In this document: positions 41,482 to 51,079 of the stretch, in pieces | How positions within the stretch are numbered: position 1 is the first letter of the stretch | Layout: each line of letters begins with the position of its first letter | NCBI GenBank assembly: GCA_025363655.1 | Contig: JANYDK010000071.1 | Span: 62,001 to 126,000 of the forward strand | DNA: 64,000 nt | Source of the DNA: Deltaproteobacteria bacterium | Lineage (GTDB): Bacteria > Myxococcota_A > Polyangia > Polyangiales > JADJMO01 | Reading direction: 5' to 3' | The notes under the pieces: model-generated | What the model was told of the DNA's origin: nothing | What the model saw: the letters and a program-made list of their open reading frames with translations, nothing else | Databases searched by the model: none | Made by a program: the position numbers and the translations under genes

Positions 41482-43296
41482 TCAGTCGAGCTCGTTCTCC
41501 AACACCGCCTTCGCCTTCACCCGTGCGCTGGCGGCGTCGATGACGACGGGATCCGCGCCGAGCGTCCGCGCGCGTTCGAGTGCCGCGAGGGAGCCCTCGC
41601 GATCGTAGGCGACCGAGAGAAGCCGGGCTTCCCGCAACGCCGAAGCACGGAGGGCGCGACGAATGGGATCGTCGGGAGCGTCGGTGAGGGTCGCGAGGAC
41701 GAAGCGGAGGCGGCGCTCGATCGCCGTGCGGTGGAGACGTCGATCGCTCGGATCGATGCGCTCGAGAGCGACGAGCAGGGCCTCGCCGGTGGCATCGACG
41801 TGGCGCGCGAGACCGAGGAGACGCGCCGCGGGCAAGGTCGAGAACAGGGGCACTTGCTGCGTCAGTGGAGAGACGTCGGCTTCGGCGAGGACGCCGTTCG
41901 AGAGGTAGCCGCGCAAGAGGACGTTCGCCTGAGGAAATGCGGCGATCGTGAGCGTGGTCGTCCGTGCGCTGCCGCCGAAGAGGAGGTTGCCCAAGGGAAG
42001 GAGGCGCGCGTCGGGTCGCAGGCCGAGGCCCGCACGCGCGCGGGTGAAGGCGATCACGGACTCGTCGTCTTCGGTCGCGATGACCACTCGTGCCGGCGCA
42101 GCGCCGAGCGTGGCGATGGGCGCGAAGGCCCGCGCGGCACCGACGTCGACGCTGACGTGACGGCTTCGAATCTCTTCTTCGACCGCCCGCGCCGACCAAC
42201 CGACCGCCAACGCCGGAACGATCCACGCGAGCGCGCGAGCAGCTCCCGCACGTGAGCTCGCGTTCTCGTTTTCCCGCGGCGCCATCGCGCGATCGACGGC
42301 GATGTGCAGCGCACCGAGCGCCGCCGCCGCCGTCGGGAGGAGCACCACCACCACCAATGCCGGTCCGCCTTCGGCGCGCGTCACGAGCGTCGTCACGACA
42401 CCGAGCGCAGCGACGAGCGCGCTCGCACGATCGTCTGCAGCGAGCTGCTTGCCCGCCACCAAGAGCGCCGCTCCCGCGAGAATCGGCGTCGCCCACGCCG
42501 CGCGCACCATCGTCGAACCCTCGAGCAGCGGTCCCCGGGCGGTCGCGAACGGACCTTCGTGCCAGGCTCGCCCAAGGACGCACCAAGCCGCACGATCGCG
42601 CACGGCGAGAAAGGCGACGAGCACCACGAGCGTCGGCAGAAACAGCCACGCCCCCGCCCACAGCGTCGATTTGAGCTCCTTTTTCGCTAGAATCGCCATC
42701 GCCATCGCGAGCGCACCGAGGCCGGCCGGGGCCAGCAGCGGCGCACACCACGCCGCGAAGGCGAACGCTGCGAGCGCCGAGGGAAGCGCGAGTGGCCGAC
42801 GCTTCGTCCCCACCGCGACCGCGAAGAGCGCGAGCTCGACTCCGATCACGGTCATCGACGTCGCCACCGCCGCCCGCGAAAGAATCGCCCCCGCGAGCGC
42901 TCCCATCGCCAACGCAATCGCCGTCGCCGCACCCCGCCCACTCGCCGACGGCGTCCGCCCCGCCCGACGCATCACGAGAAACGAAGCCAACGCCCCAGGG
43001 ATCGAGAGCCCAATCGCCGCCCGCAGCTCGAGATCACCGAACGGCAACAACGTGAAGATCGGCGCCAATACCTGCGCGAGAGGAGGCCCCCCCGCGTGAT
43101 CGCTCCCCATCGTCAGCCCGAGCGCCAACTCCCGCGCACTGGCCTTCGTCATCGGCGCGCCACCGACGATGGCGAGGAGAATTGGAGTGAGCGCGACGAG
43201 AGAGACCCACGAGGGCAGCTCGTGGGGAGGGTTGTGGGGAGGGTTGTGGGAAGGGTTGTGGGGAGGAGAAGACGGGGAGGCCACAGCAGTTGCCAA
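41482..43296 (-). CDS. large polytopic membrane protein, DUF2723-like
   Basis: A 604-residue protein with about ten hydrophobic helices in the first 370 residues and a soluble C-terminal domain. The first extracytoplasmic loop (ARELALGLTMGSDHAGGPPLAQVLAPIFTLLPFGDLELRA) resembles the acidic loop of DUF2723 / protein O-mannosyltransferase-like glycosyltransferases (GT-C). The soluble part has Rossmann-like (RVVIATEDDESVIAFTRARAGLGLRPDARLLPL) and then helical TPR-like segments. The start is TTG at 43296. Codons 12-24 encode an (H)NPPH repeat from a 12-bp tandem repeat at about 43221-43262. A glycan-transfer role is inference. Confidence 0.65.
   Translation of the reverse strand: MATAVASPSSPPHNPSHNPPHNPPHELPSWVSLVALTPILLAIVGGAPMTKASARELALGLTMGSDHAGGPPLAQVLAPIFTLLPFGDLELRAAIGLSIPGALASFLVMRRAGRTPSASGRGAATAIALAMGALAGAILSRAAVATSMTVIGVELALFAVAVGTKRRPLALPSALAAFAFAAWCAPLLAPAGLGALAMAMAILAKKELKSTLWAGAWLFLPTLVVLVAFLAVRDRAAWCVLGRAWHEGPFATARGPLLEGSTMVRAAWATPILAGAALLVAGKQLAADDRASALVAALGVVTTLVTRAEGGPALVVVVLLPTAAAALGALHIAVDRAMAPRENENASSRAGAARALAWIVPALAVGWSARAVEEEIRSRHVSVDVGAARAFAPIATLGAAPARVVIATEDDESVIAFTRARAGLGLRPDARLLPLGNLLFGGSARTTTLTIAAFPQANVLLRGYLSNGVLAEADVSPLTQQVPLFSTLPAARLLGLARHVDATGEALLVALERIDPSDRRLHRTAIERRLRFVLATLTDAPDDPIRRALRASALREARLLSVAYDREGSLAALERARTLGADPVVIDAASARVKAKAVLENELD
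43221..43262. repeat. 12-bp tandem repeat in the membrane-protein N-terminus
   Basis: About three and a half imperfect copies of GTTGTGGGGAGG, encoding the HNPP repeats near the N-terminus of the DUF2723-like protein. Likely a slippage-generated low-complexity tract. Confidence 0.6.
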
Positions 43297-43364
43297 CTAG
43301 CCGAGGCGGGCACCGCGGGCCAACACCCGCGCCCACGCCCCGCACCCGCCCCGCACCCGCGCCC

Positions 43365-44714
43365 TCACGGCGCAAACGAACAAGCCCCCGTGTCCTTCCC
43401 CGTCAGCGGATCCTTACACGGCGCGCACTTCATCCCATCCGGACACGCCCCCTTCCCCAAAAGCGAATTCATCCCGTTGATGCACTCCGGCATGCAGACG
43501 CCGGGACCCGCCGACAGAATGAACGCCAGCGACGCGGTGCAATCGATGTGCGTCCAGGTCTTGCTCAAGAAGACGTCGGGCACGCACAAGTCGCCGACGC
43601 CGGCCGGGCAGCTGTCTTCCTTCAGCGAGCTCGCCGAGGCGGGAGGTACCGACGCGCCCGGCACGCACGTTCCACGATCTTTGCAGCACTTGGGGAGCGG
43701 CTTCGGGGCTTCGGTGGGGCCTTTATCGCAGCTCAGACGACAGGCGCCGGTCTCGGCGAGCGTGAAGGGGTCGAAGCACGGGACGCATCGCTCGGTGAGC
43801 GCGCACGTGGCTTGCGGCAACGACGCGGCCTGCACGGCGACGTCGGGGAGGCACGTCGAGAGACAACGACCTTCGGCGCTCCCGACCGAGGCGCACTTGG
43901 CAGGAATGAAGTCGCCGCCGGACGCGATCAAGGTGTCGGGCACGCAGAGGCCGGTCGCGTCGGCGCTGCACGCTGCGAGCTTCGAGGCCACGGCTCCAGG
44001 TACGGCGCCCTTCGGCACGCAGTGACTGTCGCCGCACTGACAGCTCGGCAATTTGGTCGGATCGAGCACCGGCGGGCCAGTGTGCGGGCAAGGTGCAGGT
44101 CCGGTGTCGACGGGGCCGGAGGGCGCGTCGCTCACGCCGGCGTCTTCACCGTTGCAGTGACCGGCGAGCTCGCAGACGCCCGTCGGCTTCTTGTCGAGCG
44201 GACTGATGCAGGGCACGCATTTCTCGTCGTCGCCGCAGACGTCTTGTAGGAGCAGCCCTTCCTTCTCCTTCACCTGCGGCACGCAGAGCGAGACGCAGCG
44301 ACCGTCGCCGCCGAACGCCGTGCACTTCTTCGGCGTGAAGACGCCGCCGGTCTTGATGAAGTCGTCGGGCACGCACACCGACGAGCCATCGCTGCATTTG
44401 TCGAGGATCGACTGCAGTTGATCGGGCACCTTGCTGCCGACGACGCAGTGCGAATTTCCGGGATGATCAGGGCAACACGAGGGAAGGGTCGTCGGATCGA
44501 TCGGCTTGCCGAGAGGGCCTTCGCATGCACCCGGCTCGGGCGAATGACCACCGCCACCGCCGCCACCACCATCGGGGTACTTGCCTCCACCATCGGTGGT
44601 GAGCTGATCGTCACCGTCGTCGATCGCACCGTTCGCCGGCGAGCACGCCGCGCCGGGGCCGAGAAGTAGGAAGCCGAGCGGCGCGGCGAATCGAAGTGCG
44701 AGGTGAGCGGCCAT
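43365..44714 (-). CDS. Cys-rich lipoprotein with three homologous repeats
   Basis: 449 residues from the ATG at 44714 (MAAHLALRF...GAAC lipobox); the track start is 12 codons upstream. After a Gly-rich linker there are three repeats of about 110-120 residues. Each has the order LPxCC/QC, HCV or TCV, LCVPD or VCVPD, KC or DC, RC/VC...C, KCxPC and a TGxC end. The conserved spacing indicates repeated disulfide-bonded domains. Similar triplicated lipoproteins are common in Polyangiales; the function is unknown. It is followed downstream by the DUF2723-like membrane gene in the same direction. Confidence 0.78.
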   Translation of the reverse strand: MAAHLALRFAAPLGFLLLGPGAACSPANGAIDDGDDQLTTDGGGKYPDGGGGGGGGHSPEPGACEGPLGKPIDPTTLPSCCPDHPGNSHCVVGSKVPDQLQSILDKCSDGSSVCVPDDFIKTGGVFTPKKCTAFGGDGRCVSLCVPQVKEKEGLLLQDVCGDDEKCVPCISPLDKKPTGVCELAGHCNGEDAGVSDAPSGPVDTGPAPCPHTGPPVLDPTKLPSCQCGDSHCVPKGAVPGAVASKLAACSADATGLCVPDTLIASGGDFIPAKCASVGSAEGRCLSTCLPDVAVQAASLPQATCALTERCVPCFDPFTLAETGACRLSCDKGPTEAPKPLPKCCKDRGTCVPGASVPPASASSLKEDSCPAGVGDLCVPDVFLSKTWTHIDCTASLAFILSAGPGVCMPECINGMNSLLGKGACPDGMKCAPCKDPLTGKDTGACSFAP

Positions 44715-44855
44715 CGCGTCGTCTTCCGCAAAGAGCGGGCCGACGCGCAAATGCCGTCACAACCCGCGCAATCGCTCGATCGCATGGGCAGGTTGCGCAG
44801 GCTCGGAGCAGCGTGGACCCGCGGAGAACAGGCGAGTTGTGCAATCGCCTGGGCG

Positions 44856-47015
44856 TCAGATCGACGTGACGTCGACCTCGACACCGTTGAGGTTGGCGGT
44901 GCCGGCGAAGGTGTCGATGGCCTTCTCGTCGGTGAGATCGTTGGCGCTGACGCCGCCGAGCTCGACGGCGACGCCGAGCTTCACGCCCGCGCCGCGACGA
45001 TGTCCGTAGCCGTGCGGAAGGGAGACGACGCCGGGCATCACCTCGTCGGTGACCTCGAGCGGCACCTCGAGTCGACCGACGCGCGAAGTGACGCGGACGA
45101 CGGCACCGCTGGCGAGGCCACGCCCTTCGGCATCGGTCGGGTGCATGCGCAACGTGCAGCGATCGCGACCCTTCACGAGCCGCGCGCTGTTGTGCAGCCA
45201 GGAGTTGTTGCTTCGAAGCTCGCGGCGGCCGATCAACGTCAGCGCGCGCGTTCGGTGACGTCCGAGCTTGGCCGCGAGACGCTCGACGTCGGCGACCAGC
45301 TGAGGCGGCGCGAGCCTGATTTTCTTGCTCTTGGTGCGGAGAATGGCCGTGAGTCGACCCGCTTCGAGCGGGCCGAGATCGATGCCGTGCTTGGCGCGTT
45401 TGACGACGTCGAGGCCGAGCTCTTTTCCATACGGTCCCGTACGGAGGAGCAGCGCGAGGATGCGCTCCGGCGTCGCGGCGGCGAGCGCGAGCTTCGTCAG
45501 CGGACCGAGGACCGCGCGAGGGACGGGGCCTCCGGCGAGGCGCACCGAGAGCTCTCGGTAGATCTCCCAGTCGTGCCTTTGATGCGGAGCGCGCGGCACC
45601 ATCGCCGGCGACCACTTGGCGGCGTTGCGAAGGCCGACTGCATGGAGCACGATGTCGTAGTGATCGCGTTCGAGCGCGAACGTCGGCGGCAAGATGTAGT
45701 GCGCATGTCGTGACGTCTCATTGCGGTAGATGTCGATCGAGACCATCAGCTCGAGGCTGGCGAACGCACGTTCGAGGCGCGCGCCATTGGGCGTCGAGAG
45801 GACTGGATTTCCCGACGAAGTGAGGAGCGCGCGAATCCTCGGCACGCCACCGGGCTTCTTCGGCGCGACGTCCTCGGGGGTGTCGATCTCTTCGGCGAGC
45901 GCGGCGACGGGGAGCTCGTCGCTCCACTCGGGAAGCCCACGCACGCGCGAGTGATAGGTGCCGTGATGTCCGCGGAGGCGCGCGACGTCGGCGAGCCCGA
46001 TCAGATCGGCGGCAGGCGTCGTGAACATCGCCCCGCCGACGCGATCGAGGTTGCCGGTGACGACGTTGACGACGTCGATGAGCCAGGTGGCGAGCGCCCC
46101 GAACTCTTGCGCCGAGACGCCCATGCGCCCGTAGGCGACCGCCGCATCGGCCGCGGCGAATTCACGCGCGAGGCGACGAACGGTGTCGGGCGTGATGCCG
46201 GTCTCGGGCGCGACTTTTTCCGGGGTGAATCGAGCCGCGAGCGCGCGTAGCGTCTCTTCGCCGGAGGTGCGCGCGGAGAGGTGTCGCGGCTTCGTCAGCC
46301 CTTCGCTGAAGAGCACGTGGAGGAAGGCGAGGAGAAAAAACGCGTCGCCGCCCGGCCTGATGAAGCAGTGCTCGTCGGCGACCTCGGCCGTCTCGCTGCG
46401 GCGTGGATCGATGACCACCAGACGCCCGCCCCGCGCGCGCAGCTCGGCGAGGCGCCTCCCCATCCCCGGCGCGCTCATCAGGCTCCCGTTCGAAACCAAA
46501 GGATTGGCACCGATGACGAGGAAATGGCGGGTGCGATCGACGTCGGGAATCGGCAGCGCCGCTTGCGTGCCGAAGAGGAGCCAGCTGACGAGCATGCGCG
46601 GCAGGTTGTCGGTCGACTGCGACGAATAGCGCGCACGAGTGCCGACCGCCGCGGGGAAGACTCCCATCGCGTAGATCGCCGCGGCGTAGTTGTGGGCGAT
46701 CGGATTACCGACGTAGTGGGCGATCGCGTCGGCGCCGTGACGTTCGCGAATCTCGCGCAGCCGGGCGCCGATCTCGTCGAACGCCTCGTCCCAACCGATC
46801 TCCACGAACTCGTCACCGACCTTTTTCAGAGGTCGCTGCAGACGATCGGGGTCGTGGTGGACGTCGGCGAGCGCCACCGCCTTCGGGCAGATGTAACCCT
46901 TGCTCACCGGATCTTCACGATCGCCGCGCACCGAGAGCACGCGCGCGCCTTCGTGCTCGATCTCGACGCCACAGATGGCCTCGCAGAGGTGACACGCGCG
47001 ATGGTGAACCGCCAT
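44856..47015 (-). CDS. molybdopterin-dependent oxidoreductase (formate dehydrogenase/nitrate reductase-like)
   Basis: A 719-residue protein. It begins with a [4Fe-4S] motif (ACHLCEAICGVEIE...GYICPKA; CxxCxxxC...C). Molybdopterin domains follow: the Cys/Ser-region RYSSQSTDN, the domain LVIGANPLVSNGSLMSAPGMGRRLAEL, VVIDPRRSETAEVADEHCFIRPGGDAFFLLA, VAYGRMGVSAQEFG and a C-terminal molydopterin-dinucleotide barrel (LRMHPTDAEGRGLASGAVVRVTSRVG). No Tat signal is seen, so it is cytoplasmic. Partner subunits are not adjacent, as in some stand-alone assimilatory enzymes. TAAGCT lies six bases upstream of the ATG. Confidence 0.9.
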   Translation of the reverse strand: MAVHHRACHLCEAICGVEIEHEGARVLSVRGDREDPVSKGYICPKAVALADVHHDPDRLQRPLKKVGDEFVEIGWDEAFDEIGARLREIRERHGADAIAHYVGNPIAHNYAAAIYAMGVFPAAVGTRARYSSQSTDNLPRMLVSWLLFGTQAALPIPDVDRTRHFLVIGANPLVSNGSLMSAPGMGRRLAELRARGGRLVVIDPRRSETAEVADEHCFIRPGGDAFFLLAFLHVLFSEGLTKPRHLSARTSGEETLRALAARFTPEKVAPETGITPDTVRRLAREFAAADAAVAYGRMGVSAQEFGALATWLIDVVNVVTGNLDRVGGAMFTTPAADLIGLADVARLRGHHGTYHSRVRGLPEWSDELPVAALAEEIDTPEDVAPKKPGGVPRIRALLTSSGNPVLSTPNGARLERAFASLELMVSIDIYRNETSRHAHYILPPTFALERDHYDIVLHAVGLRNAAKWSPAMVPRAPHQRHDWEIYRELSVRLAGGPVPRAVLGPLTKLALAAATPERILALLLRTGPYGKELGLDVVKRAKHGIDLGPLEAGRLTAILRTKSKKIRLAPPQLVADVERLAAKLGRHRTRALTLIGRRELRSNNSWLHNSARLVKGRDRCTLRMHPTDAEGRGLASGAVVRVTSRVGRLEVPLEVTDEVMPGVVSLPHGYGHRRGAGVKLGVAVELGGVSANDLTDEKAIDTFAGTANLNGVEVDVTSI

Positions 47016-47021
47016 GCTCGA

Positions 47022-47027
47022 AGCTTA
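47022..47027 (-). promoter_or_regulatory. -10 element of a probable leaderless transcript
   Basis: On the minus strand TAAGCT is followed by exactly six bases and the ATG at 47015. Confidence 0.5.
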
Positions 47028-47089
47028 CCGCGGAGTGACTCGTCTGCCCGGCGATAGCTCGCGCGCCCTGCACGTGCGATGGAGGTCGC

Positions 47090-47527
47090 ATGCTCCACAC
47101 CCACCTGGTCCGTGACGTACGAGAGGTCGCCGCGCCGGCGTCCGAAGTCTTCGCGCTCCTCGCCGACGTCGAGCGTTGGCCGTCGTGGTGCACCGGCATC
47201 CAGTCGGCGCGTCGGCTCGGGCGCGGTCCCTTGCGGGTCGGCTCGTCGATCCTCTACGTACCGCGTTTCGTGCCCATTCCGATCGCCGCACGCGTCCTCG
47301 GCTTCGAACGAGATCGCGTCTTCTCGTGGGGTCTGCGCACGCCGATCGCGTCGATGATCCACGGCTTCTCGGTCGAGCCGATCGACGAGCGAACCTGCGT
47401 CGTGCGGCAGAGCGAGTTCGCCGAGGACCTGCTGGCGATCGCCGCGCGGCCCCTTCGTCGGGCGATTCACGCCTTCGATCGTGCGTGGTCGGCCGATCTC
47501 GAGCGACACTTTGCCCGCGATCGCTGA
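47090..47527 (+). CDS. SRPBCC (START-like) domain protein
   Basis: A 145-residue protein with a GGAGG site five bases before the ATG. The helix-grip fold is indicated by REVAAPASEVFALLADVERWPSWCTGIQSARRLGRGPLRVGSSILYVPR and the later strands EPIDERTCVVRQSEF plus a C-terminal helix. The family includes polyketide cyclases and lipid-binding proteins; the ligand is unknown. It is divergent from the molybdopterin oxidoreductase. Confidence 0.82.
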   Translation: MLHTHLVRDVREVAAPASEVFALLADVERWPSWCTGIQSARRLGRGPLRVGSSILYVPRFVPIPIAARVLGFERDRVFSWGLRTPIASMIHGFSVEPIDERTCVVRQSEFAEDLLAIAARPLRRAIHAFDRAWSADLERHFARDR

Positions 47528-47599
47528 GCGTATTCTCCGCGCATACGTTTTTTCCGCTCCTCGCGTGCGCTCGCGCGGCGCGAAGGGTACGAATGGGCG

Positions 47600-49282
47600 A
47601 TGCGCTTGCTTCGCTCGTCACTCTTCGGCGCTCTTTCTGGAGCGCTGTTCGTGTTCGGTACGTTGGGCTGTGGAGACTCGCTCGGCACCGACGCGCCCGA
47701 CGTCGGCGCGGACACGCTCGCGGGAAGCGACACTGCAGGCGCCAGCGATGCCGACGTAGGCAGCGACGTCGGCACCTGCCTCGTCGACGTCCCGGCGTCG
47801 ACCGGCACTATTCTCACCGATCGCGGCGCGGTCACCGGCGCGCACGGCGGCAAGAGCTGGTCGTACAAGAACATCCCCTACGCCGCGCCACCCGTCGGTC
47901 CGCTGAGGTGGAAGCCGCCGCAGCCGGCCGCGTGTTGGAAAGGCGCCCGCGACGGCACGGCGTGGGGAGCTCTCTGTCCTCAAAGCGACGCCGCCGGCAC
48001 CGCGCCCGTCACCGGCACCGAAGACTGCTTGCAGCTCAACGTCTGGGTCCCCGACGGCGCCAAGGGCCCACTTCCGATCATGGTCTTCATCCATGGCGGT
48101 GGACATCAGGTCGGCTCGGCGGTCGAGCTCACGGCCGGCGTACGCATCTACGACGGCGCGTCGATCGCCGAGTCGGGCAACGTCGCCGTCGTCACCCTCA
48201 ACTATCGCCTCGGCCCGCTCGGCTTCCTCGCCCACCCGCTCCTCGACGCCGAGGATGCGCATGAATCGTCTGGAAATTACGGCGGTCTGGATCAAGTGGC
48301 GGCGCTCGCGTGGGTGCAGCGCAACGCGGCGGCCATCGGCGGTGACCCGAGCAAGGTGACCATCTTCGGCGAGTCGGCGGGCGGCGTCGCGGTCTGCGCG
48401 CTCCTCGCATCACCGCTGGCGAAGGGCCTCTTCAGCGCGGCGATCCTCGAGAGCGGCGGCTGCGTGGCGAAGAAGCAAGCCGACGCCGAAGCGCTCGGTG
48501 CCAAGGTGGTGACCGCCGCCAAGTGCGACGGCGCCGCCGACGTGCTCGCGTGTCTGCGCGCGCTGCCCGCTGCCGGCGTCGTCACGGCCTATCCACTTCC
48601 GGTCGACGTCGCCGGCCTCTCGCCTGGGTACGACGCGGTCGTCGACGGCTATTTCCTCGGAGGCGCGCCGCTCGACGTCATCGCCGCCGGCGGGCACAAC
48701 CACGTACCGACGATCCTCGGCACCAACGCCGACGAGACGAGCAAGACAGTTCCCTTGCCGACCACCGCCGTCGACGCCGATTACCAGAAGGCCGTCGTCG
48801 CGCTCGTCGGGCCTACGCTCTCCGACAAGGTCCTCGCGCAGTATCCATCGACGGATTATGCAACGCCGTGGAACGCCTACGTCGCGCTCACGACCGACGC
48901 CAAGTTCGTCTGCCCGACGCGTCGCAACCTCGGCGCGCTCCGCGACGGACAAGACGAGCCGGTCTATCGCTACCAATTCGCCCACCCCCTCGACAACGCG
49001 CCGAAGCAGAAGATCTACGGCGCGTGGCACGGCGTCGAGCTGCTCTATCTCTTCGACGATTTGACGATCGCCGGCTACGCGCCGAGCGACGCCGAGAAGG
49101 CCATCGGCGCGGCGATGCGTGGGTATTGGTCGAGCTTCGCCGCCACCGGGACGCCGAGCTTGGCGACGAAGTGGCCAGAGTGGGACGAGAAGGACACCTT
49201 CCTTCGCTTCGACTCGACCATCGCCACCGCGGTCTCGCTGCGGAGCAAGCAGTGCGATTTCTGGGACACGCTCGTGAAGTGA
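47600..49282 (+). CDS. type-B carboxylesterase, probable lipoprotein
   Basis: A 560-residue alpha/beta hydrolase. The N-terminus is a signal with a likely lipobox (FVFGTLGCGDS), followed by an Asp/Ala-rich linker. The catalytic triad is visible: Ser in TIFGESAGGVAVC, Glu in LGTNADETSK, and His in YGAWHGVELLY. The oxyanion hole is VFIHGGGHQVGS, and Cys pairs (ACWKG, EDCLQLNVW) fit the family. It hydrolyses carboxyl esters outside the cytoplasm. A TATTCT -10 at 47531 lies some 60 bases upstream, giving a leader that contains GAAGGG. Confidence 0.9.
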   Translation: MRLLRSSLFGALSGALFVFGTLGCGDSLGTDAPDVGADTLAGSDTAGASDADVGSDVGTCLVDVPASTGTILTDRGAVTGAHGGKSWSYKNIPYAAPPVGPLRWKPPQPAACWKGARDGTAWGALCPQSDAAGTAPVTGTEDCLQLNVWVPDGAKGPLPIMVFIHGGGHQVGSAVELTAGVRIYDGASIAESGNVAVVTLNYRLGPLGFLAHPLLDAEDAHESSGNYGGLDQVAALAWVQRNAAAIGGDPSKVTIFGESAGGVAVCALLASPLAKGLFSAAILESGGCVAKKQADAEALGAKVVTAAKCDGAADVLACLRALPAAGVVTAYPLPVDVAGLSPGYDAVVDGYFLGGAPLDVIAAGGHNHVPTILGTNADETSKTVPLPTTAVDADYQKAVVALVGPTLSDKVLAQYPSTDYATPWNAYVALTTDAKFVCPTRRNLGALRDGQDEPVYRYQFAHPLDNAPKQKIYGAWHGVELLYLFDDLTIAGYAPSDAEKAIGAAMRGYWSSFAATGTPSLATKWPEWDEKDTFLRFDSTIATAVSLRSKQCDFWDTLVK

Positions 49283-49325
49283 GAACGAGCAAGCCGCGCT
49301 AGTCTCGTTTCGCTCGGGCGCCGGA

Positions 49326-50576
49326 CTAACTCAGCCCGCGCACGCACTCCGCGATGCGTTGCTCGAGGAACGTGCGCTCGGCTTCGTTGTGGGTGCAATC
49401 GAGCGCCTCGCGGTACGCCGCCGCGGCTTCGTCCATTCGCCCGAGTCGCCGGAGGAAATCGGCGCGCGTCGAGGGGAGATGGTGATAGCCACGCAGCGCC
49501 GGATCACGTTCGAGCGGGGCGAGCGCGAGGAGTCCGGCCTCTGGTCCGTCGGCCATCGCCACCGCCACCGCGCGATTGAGCTCCACCACCGGCGAGGGCG
49601 CGACCGCCATCAGCGCGTCGTAGACGCTGACGATGCGGCGGAAGTCGGTCGTCTCCCAGGTCGGTGCGACGGCATGACAAGCGGCGATTTCGGCCTGCAA
49701 AGCATAGCTTCCCAATGGACCAAGGGTGCGTGCACGGACGAGCGCGGCGAGCCCTCGCTCGATGCGAAGGCGTGACCAGAGGCTGCGATTCTGATCGGGA
49801 AGCAGCACCAGCTCCCCGCGCTCGTCGACCCGTGCCGGCGTGCGCGCGGCCTGCAGCTCCATGAGCGCGAGCAGCCCGAGCACGTCGCCTTCGCCCGGCA
49901 TCAGCTCGAGGACGAGGCCAGCGAGACGAATCGCTTCGTCACACAGCGATTCACGGACGAGCGCGCTGCCGCCATGCGCGGTGTAGCCCTCGTTGAAGAC
50001 CAGATAGACGACCTCGAGCACCGACGCGACGCGGGGCAAGAGCTCTGGACCCTCGGGGACTTCGTACGGAATGCGCTCGTCGGCGATGAGCTTCTTCGCG
50101 CGGACGATGCGTTGCGCGACGGTCGGCTCGGGCACGAGAAACGCGCGAGCGATCTCGCCGGTGGTGAGCCCGGCGACGAGGCGCAGCGTGAGGGCGACGC
50201 GTCCTTCGGAGGGGATCGACGGATGACAACAGGTGAAGACGAGCCGGAGTCGATCGTCGGGGATTCGTCGGGCGAGATCTTCCGGGGACGGGGCCATGCG
50301 CGCGCCCTCCTCCGCGAGCTCTCCCTCGCTGCCAGCAACGACGCGGCGATGCCGCAGATGATCGAGCGCGCGCCTTCTCGCCGCCACCATCGCCCACGCG
50401 CCGACGTTCTCGGGCACGCCGTGCTCGCGGAAGTGTTGGAGCGCGACGAGGAGCGTCTCTTGGACGATCTCTTCGGCGACGTCGAGGTCTCGGACGATGC
50501 GCTGCACCGAGGCGCAGAGGCGCGCCGACTCACGACGGAAGAGCTCGAGCACGGGCGCGTCGGCAAAATCCGGCAC
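49326..50576 (-). CDS. ECF42-type sigma factor with C-terminal extension
   Basis: A 416-residue protein. Region 2 (RRESARLCASVQRIVRDLDVAEEIVQETLLVAL) and region 4 (LTLRLVAGLTTGEIARAFLVPEPTVAQRIVRAKKLI) are present, followed by a long helical SnoaL-free extension (EGYTAHGG...VELNRAVAVAMADGPEAGL) characteristic of the ECF42 group. These sigma factors lack anti-sigma factors and are linked to DGPF/YCII proteins. The DGPF gene lies 116 bases upstream in the same direction. GTG is used as the start. Confidence 0.9.
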   Translation of the reverse strand: MPDFADAPVLELFRRESARLCASVQRIVRDLDVAEEIVQETLLVALQHFREHGVPENVGAWAMVAARRRALDHLRHRRVVAGSEGELAEEGARMAPSPEDLARRIPDDRLRLVFTCCHPSIPSEGRVALTLRLVAGLTTGEIARAFLVPEPTVAQRIVRAKKLIADERIPYEVPEGPELLPRVASVLEVVYLVFNEGYTAHGGSALVRESLCDEAIRLAGLVLELMPGEGDVLGLLALMELQAARTPARVDERGELVLLPDQNRSLWSRLRIERGLAALVRARTLGPLGSYALQAEIAACHAVAPTWETTDFRRIVSVYDALMAVAPSPVVELNRAVAVAMADGPEAGLLALAPLERDPALRGYHHLPSTRADFLRRLGRMDEAAAAYREALDCTHNEAERTFLEQRIAECVRGLS

Positions 50577-50692
50577 GCCCGAGCTTGATCAGTTGGCGAA
50601 GCGGACGCAAGTCCGCATCCAGGGGCCCCGGCGACGGCCGGGGATGTGATCATCTAGTTCGAAATCGGAGCGACAGTCTCATTTCGACAAGT

Positions 50693-51031
50693 TCACATCT
50701 CGTGAATCGGACGAACCTCGATGGTGCCGGTCTTGGCACCAGGGCACTTCGCGCCCCACTCGATGGCCTCTTCGCGCGTCTTCGCCTCGATGAGGAAGAA
50801 GCCGCCGAGGACCTCTTTCGTCTCGGCGAACGGACCGTCGACCACCGAGCGCTTGCCGCCGCGGAGGGTGACACGCGCCGCGGTGTTCTCGGTCTGCAAC
50901 CGCTGCCCCCCGATGTGCGCACCGGCAGCCTTCATGTCCGCGAAATACGCGCCGTACTCCTTCAGCATCTCGGCCTGCACTTCGGGGGTCGGAACGGACT
51001 TCGGCTCGTGAATGAGGATGGCGTATTTCAT
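50693..51031 (-). CDS. DGPF-motif (YCII-related) protein
   Basis: 112 residues from the ATG at 51031 (AAGGAG upstream); the long track ORF upstream is a shadow of the peptidase gene. It begins MKYAILIHEP and carries VDGPFAETKEVLGGFFLIEA, the DGPF signature. Proteins of this family accompany ECF42 sigma factors and are their usual targets; the biochemical role is unknown. An ECF42-type promoter lies upstream. Confidence 0.9.
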   Translation of the reverse strand: MKYAILIHEPKSVPTPEVQAEMLKEYGAYFADMKAAGAHIGGQRLQTENTAARVTLRGGKRSVVDGPFAETKEVLGGFFLIEAKTREEAIEWGAKCPGAKTGTIEVRPIHEM

Positions 51032-51079
51032 CGCAGCGACTCCTTGTGGTGGACCCGACGATCGGGCCTTCCCCCTGAC

